Source: an uncultured Caulobacter sp. (GTDB lineage: Bacteria > Pseudomonadota > Alphaproteobacteria > Caulobacterales > Caulobacteraceae). Taken from it: a DNA stretch of 20,348 nucleotides. Shown here one piece after another: positions 19,436 to 20,348 of the stretch. Positions within the stretch are counted from its first letter, which is position 1. Every line of letters starts with the position of its first letter. The notes below the pieces were generated by a model. That model worked only from the letters and a program-made list of their open reading frames with translations, was not told where the DNA came from and searched no databases. Made by a program: the position numbers and the translations under genes. The stretch spans positions 1 through 20,348 of the forward strand of contig CALALX010000132.1 of NCBI GenBank assembly GCA_937925635.1, read 5' to 3'.

Positions 19436-20281
19436 ATGTCCTCAGTCGAAATCCTCTCCAGCCACCGCACGTTCGCCGGATCGGTGCACTACTGCCGCCA
19501 TGCCAGCGCCGCGACCGGCACGCCGATGCGTTTCACCCTGTTCCTGCCGGACGGGGAGGGGCCCTTCCCGCTGCTGCTGTGGCTGTCGGGCCTGACCTGC
19601 ACCGAGGAGAACTTCACCACCAAGGGCGGAGCCTATGGCGCGGCCTCGGATCTGAAGATCGCCATCCTAAATCCCGATACCAGTCCGCGCGGCGAGGGGG
19701 TGGCGGACGACGAGGCGTTCGACTTCGGCCAAGGGGCCGGCTTCTACGTCGACGCGACGCGGAGGCCCTGGGCGCCGCACTTCACGATGGAGACCTACGT
19801 CGTCCGCGACCTGCTTGAGGCGGTCGGCGCCCGGTTCCCGATCGATCCGGCCCGGCGCGGGATCAGCGGTCACTCGATGGGCGGCCACGGGGCCCTGACC
19901 CTGGCGTTGCGCCATCCCAACCTGTTCCGCTCGGTCAGCGCCTTCGCGCCGATCAGCTCGCCGACCCGCTGCCCGTGGGGCCGCAAGGCCTTCGCCGGCT
20001 ACCTCGGCGATGACGAGAAGACTTGGCGCGAGCACGACGCGGCCCTGCTGCTGGAAGCGGGCGTGGCCAAGGGCCGGTTCGACGAAATCCTGGTCGAGCA
20101 GGGGACGGCCGATCCCTGGCTGGTCGAACAGCTCAAGCCCGAACTGCTGGAAGCCGGCGCCAAGGCGTCCGCCCAGCGCCTGACGGTGCGCCGCCAGGAG
20201 GGCTACGACCACGGCTACTTCTTCGTCCAGACCTTCATCGCCGACCACCTGGCCTGGCACGCGGCCAAGCTGCGGCGGTAG
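19436..20281 (+). CDS. fghA: S-formylglutathione hydrolase
   Basis: This cytoplasmic esterase-D family serine hydrolase cleaves S-formylglutathione to formate and glutathione, the second step after the neighbouring dehydrogenase. The 281-aa alpha/beta hydrolase has the nucleophile elbow GHSMGGHG (Ser147), the acid Asp226 (GTADPWL) and His259 (GYDHGYFF). The oxyanion region WLSGLTCTEENF (49-60) is the family hallmark. The start ATG at 19436 lies 5 bp after the dehydrogenase stop and uses AGGG overlapping that intergenic gap, so the two are coupled. Length is normal for the family. A strong hairpin begins 6 bp after the stop codon. Confidence 0.97.
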   Translation: MSSVEILSSHRTFAGSVHYCRHASAATGTPMRFTLFLPDGEGPFPLLLWLSGLTCTEENFTTKGGAYGAASDLKIAILNPDTSPRGEGVADDEAFDFGQGAGFYVDATRRPWAPHFTMETYVVRDLLEAVGARFPIDPARRGISGHSMGGHGALTLALRHPNLFRSVSAFAPISSPTRCPWGRKAFAGYLGDDEKTWREHDAALLLEAGVAKGRFDEILVEQGTADPWLVEQLKPELLEAGAKASAQRLTVRRQEGYDHGYFFVQTFIADHLAWHAAKLRR

Positions 20282-20287
20282 CCTTCT

Positions 20288-20312
20288 CCCTTCCTCCTCG
20301 ATGGAGGAAGGG
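20288..20312 (+). terminator. hairpin after the formaldehyde detoxification genes
   Basis: CCCTTCCTCC (20288-20297) and GGAGGAAGGG (20303-20312) form a perfect 10-bp stem with the 5-nt loop TCGAT, 6 bp past the fghA stop. There is no U-run after it on the plus strand, so it may be a non-canonical or bidirectional terminator. It resembles purine/pyrimidine-arm hairpins often dispersed between genes in GC-rich alphaproteobacteria. Confidence 0.6.
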
Positions 20313-20348
20313 CCGGGGATGGTGGTGAGGGCGGGGCGGTTCCAGAAA

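Overview
The window is high-GC DNA (mostly well above 60% by eye) from what looks like an alphaproteobacterium, probably a Caulobacterales relative (Caulobacter/Phenylobacterium-like). The clues are the alphaproteobacterial type of LexA box (GTTC-N7-GTTC) upstream of recA, several GANTC (CcrM-type) sites between genes, eukaryote-like NADP isocitrate dehydrogenase, and a glutathione-dependent formaldehyde pathway. No tRNA, rRNA or CRISPR array was seen. Most of the window is ordinary chromosomal gene content.

Left part (1-5100): recA (minus strand) with its SOS box, a small hypothetical gene, and an AT-rich island coding for a small exported protein that differs sharply in base composition from its surroundings. 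Next comes a REP/RAYT locus: a plus-strand Y1 (REP-associated tyrosine) transposase bracketed by three 35-nt imperfect palindromes plus several half-sites. The transposase has an apparent frameshift in its C-terminal tail. A short remnant of a GNAT acetyltransferase is trapped between two of the palindromes. The third palindrome ends six bases from the stop codon of icd (minus strand).

Middle (5094-11127): a membrane-bound hybrid histidine kinase/receiver protein reads away from icd. It converges on a lipoprotein class A beta-lactamase of PER/VEB-like (A2) appearance, which diverges from a TrmJ-type tRNA 2'-O-methyltransferase. Two tightly linked genes for exported proteins of unknown function follow.

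Right part (11128-20348): two tandem DUF1254/DUF1214 paralogs, one with an export signal and one without, converge with a 17-bp overlap on a SAM-dependent methyltransferase. A three-gene MacA/MacB-type efflux operon (adaptor, ATPase, permease, with overlapping start and stop codons) is followed by the formaldehyde detoxification pair: S-(hydroxymethyl)glutathione dehydrogenase and S-formylglutathione hydrolase. The pair oxidises glutathione-bound formaldehyde and releases formate. A strong hairpin closes the set.

The most unusual material is the REP/RAYT locus with its relic gene fragment, the AT-rich exported protein beside it, the exported protein pair at 9585-11127, and the split-location DUF1254 pair. 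I see no clear evidence of an entirely new multi-gene system.
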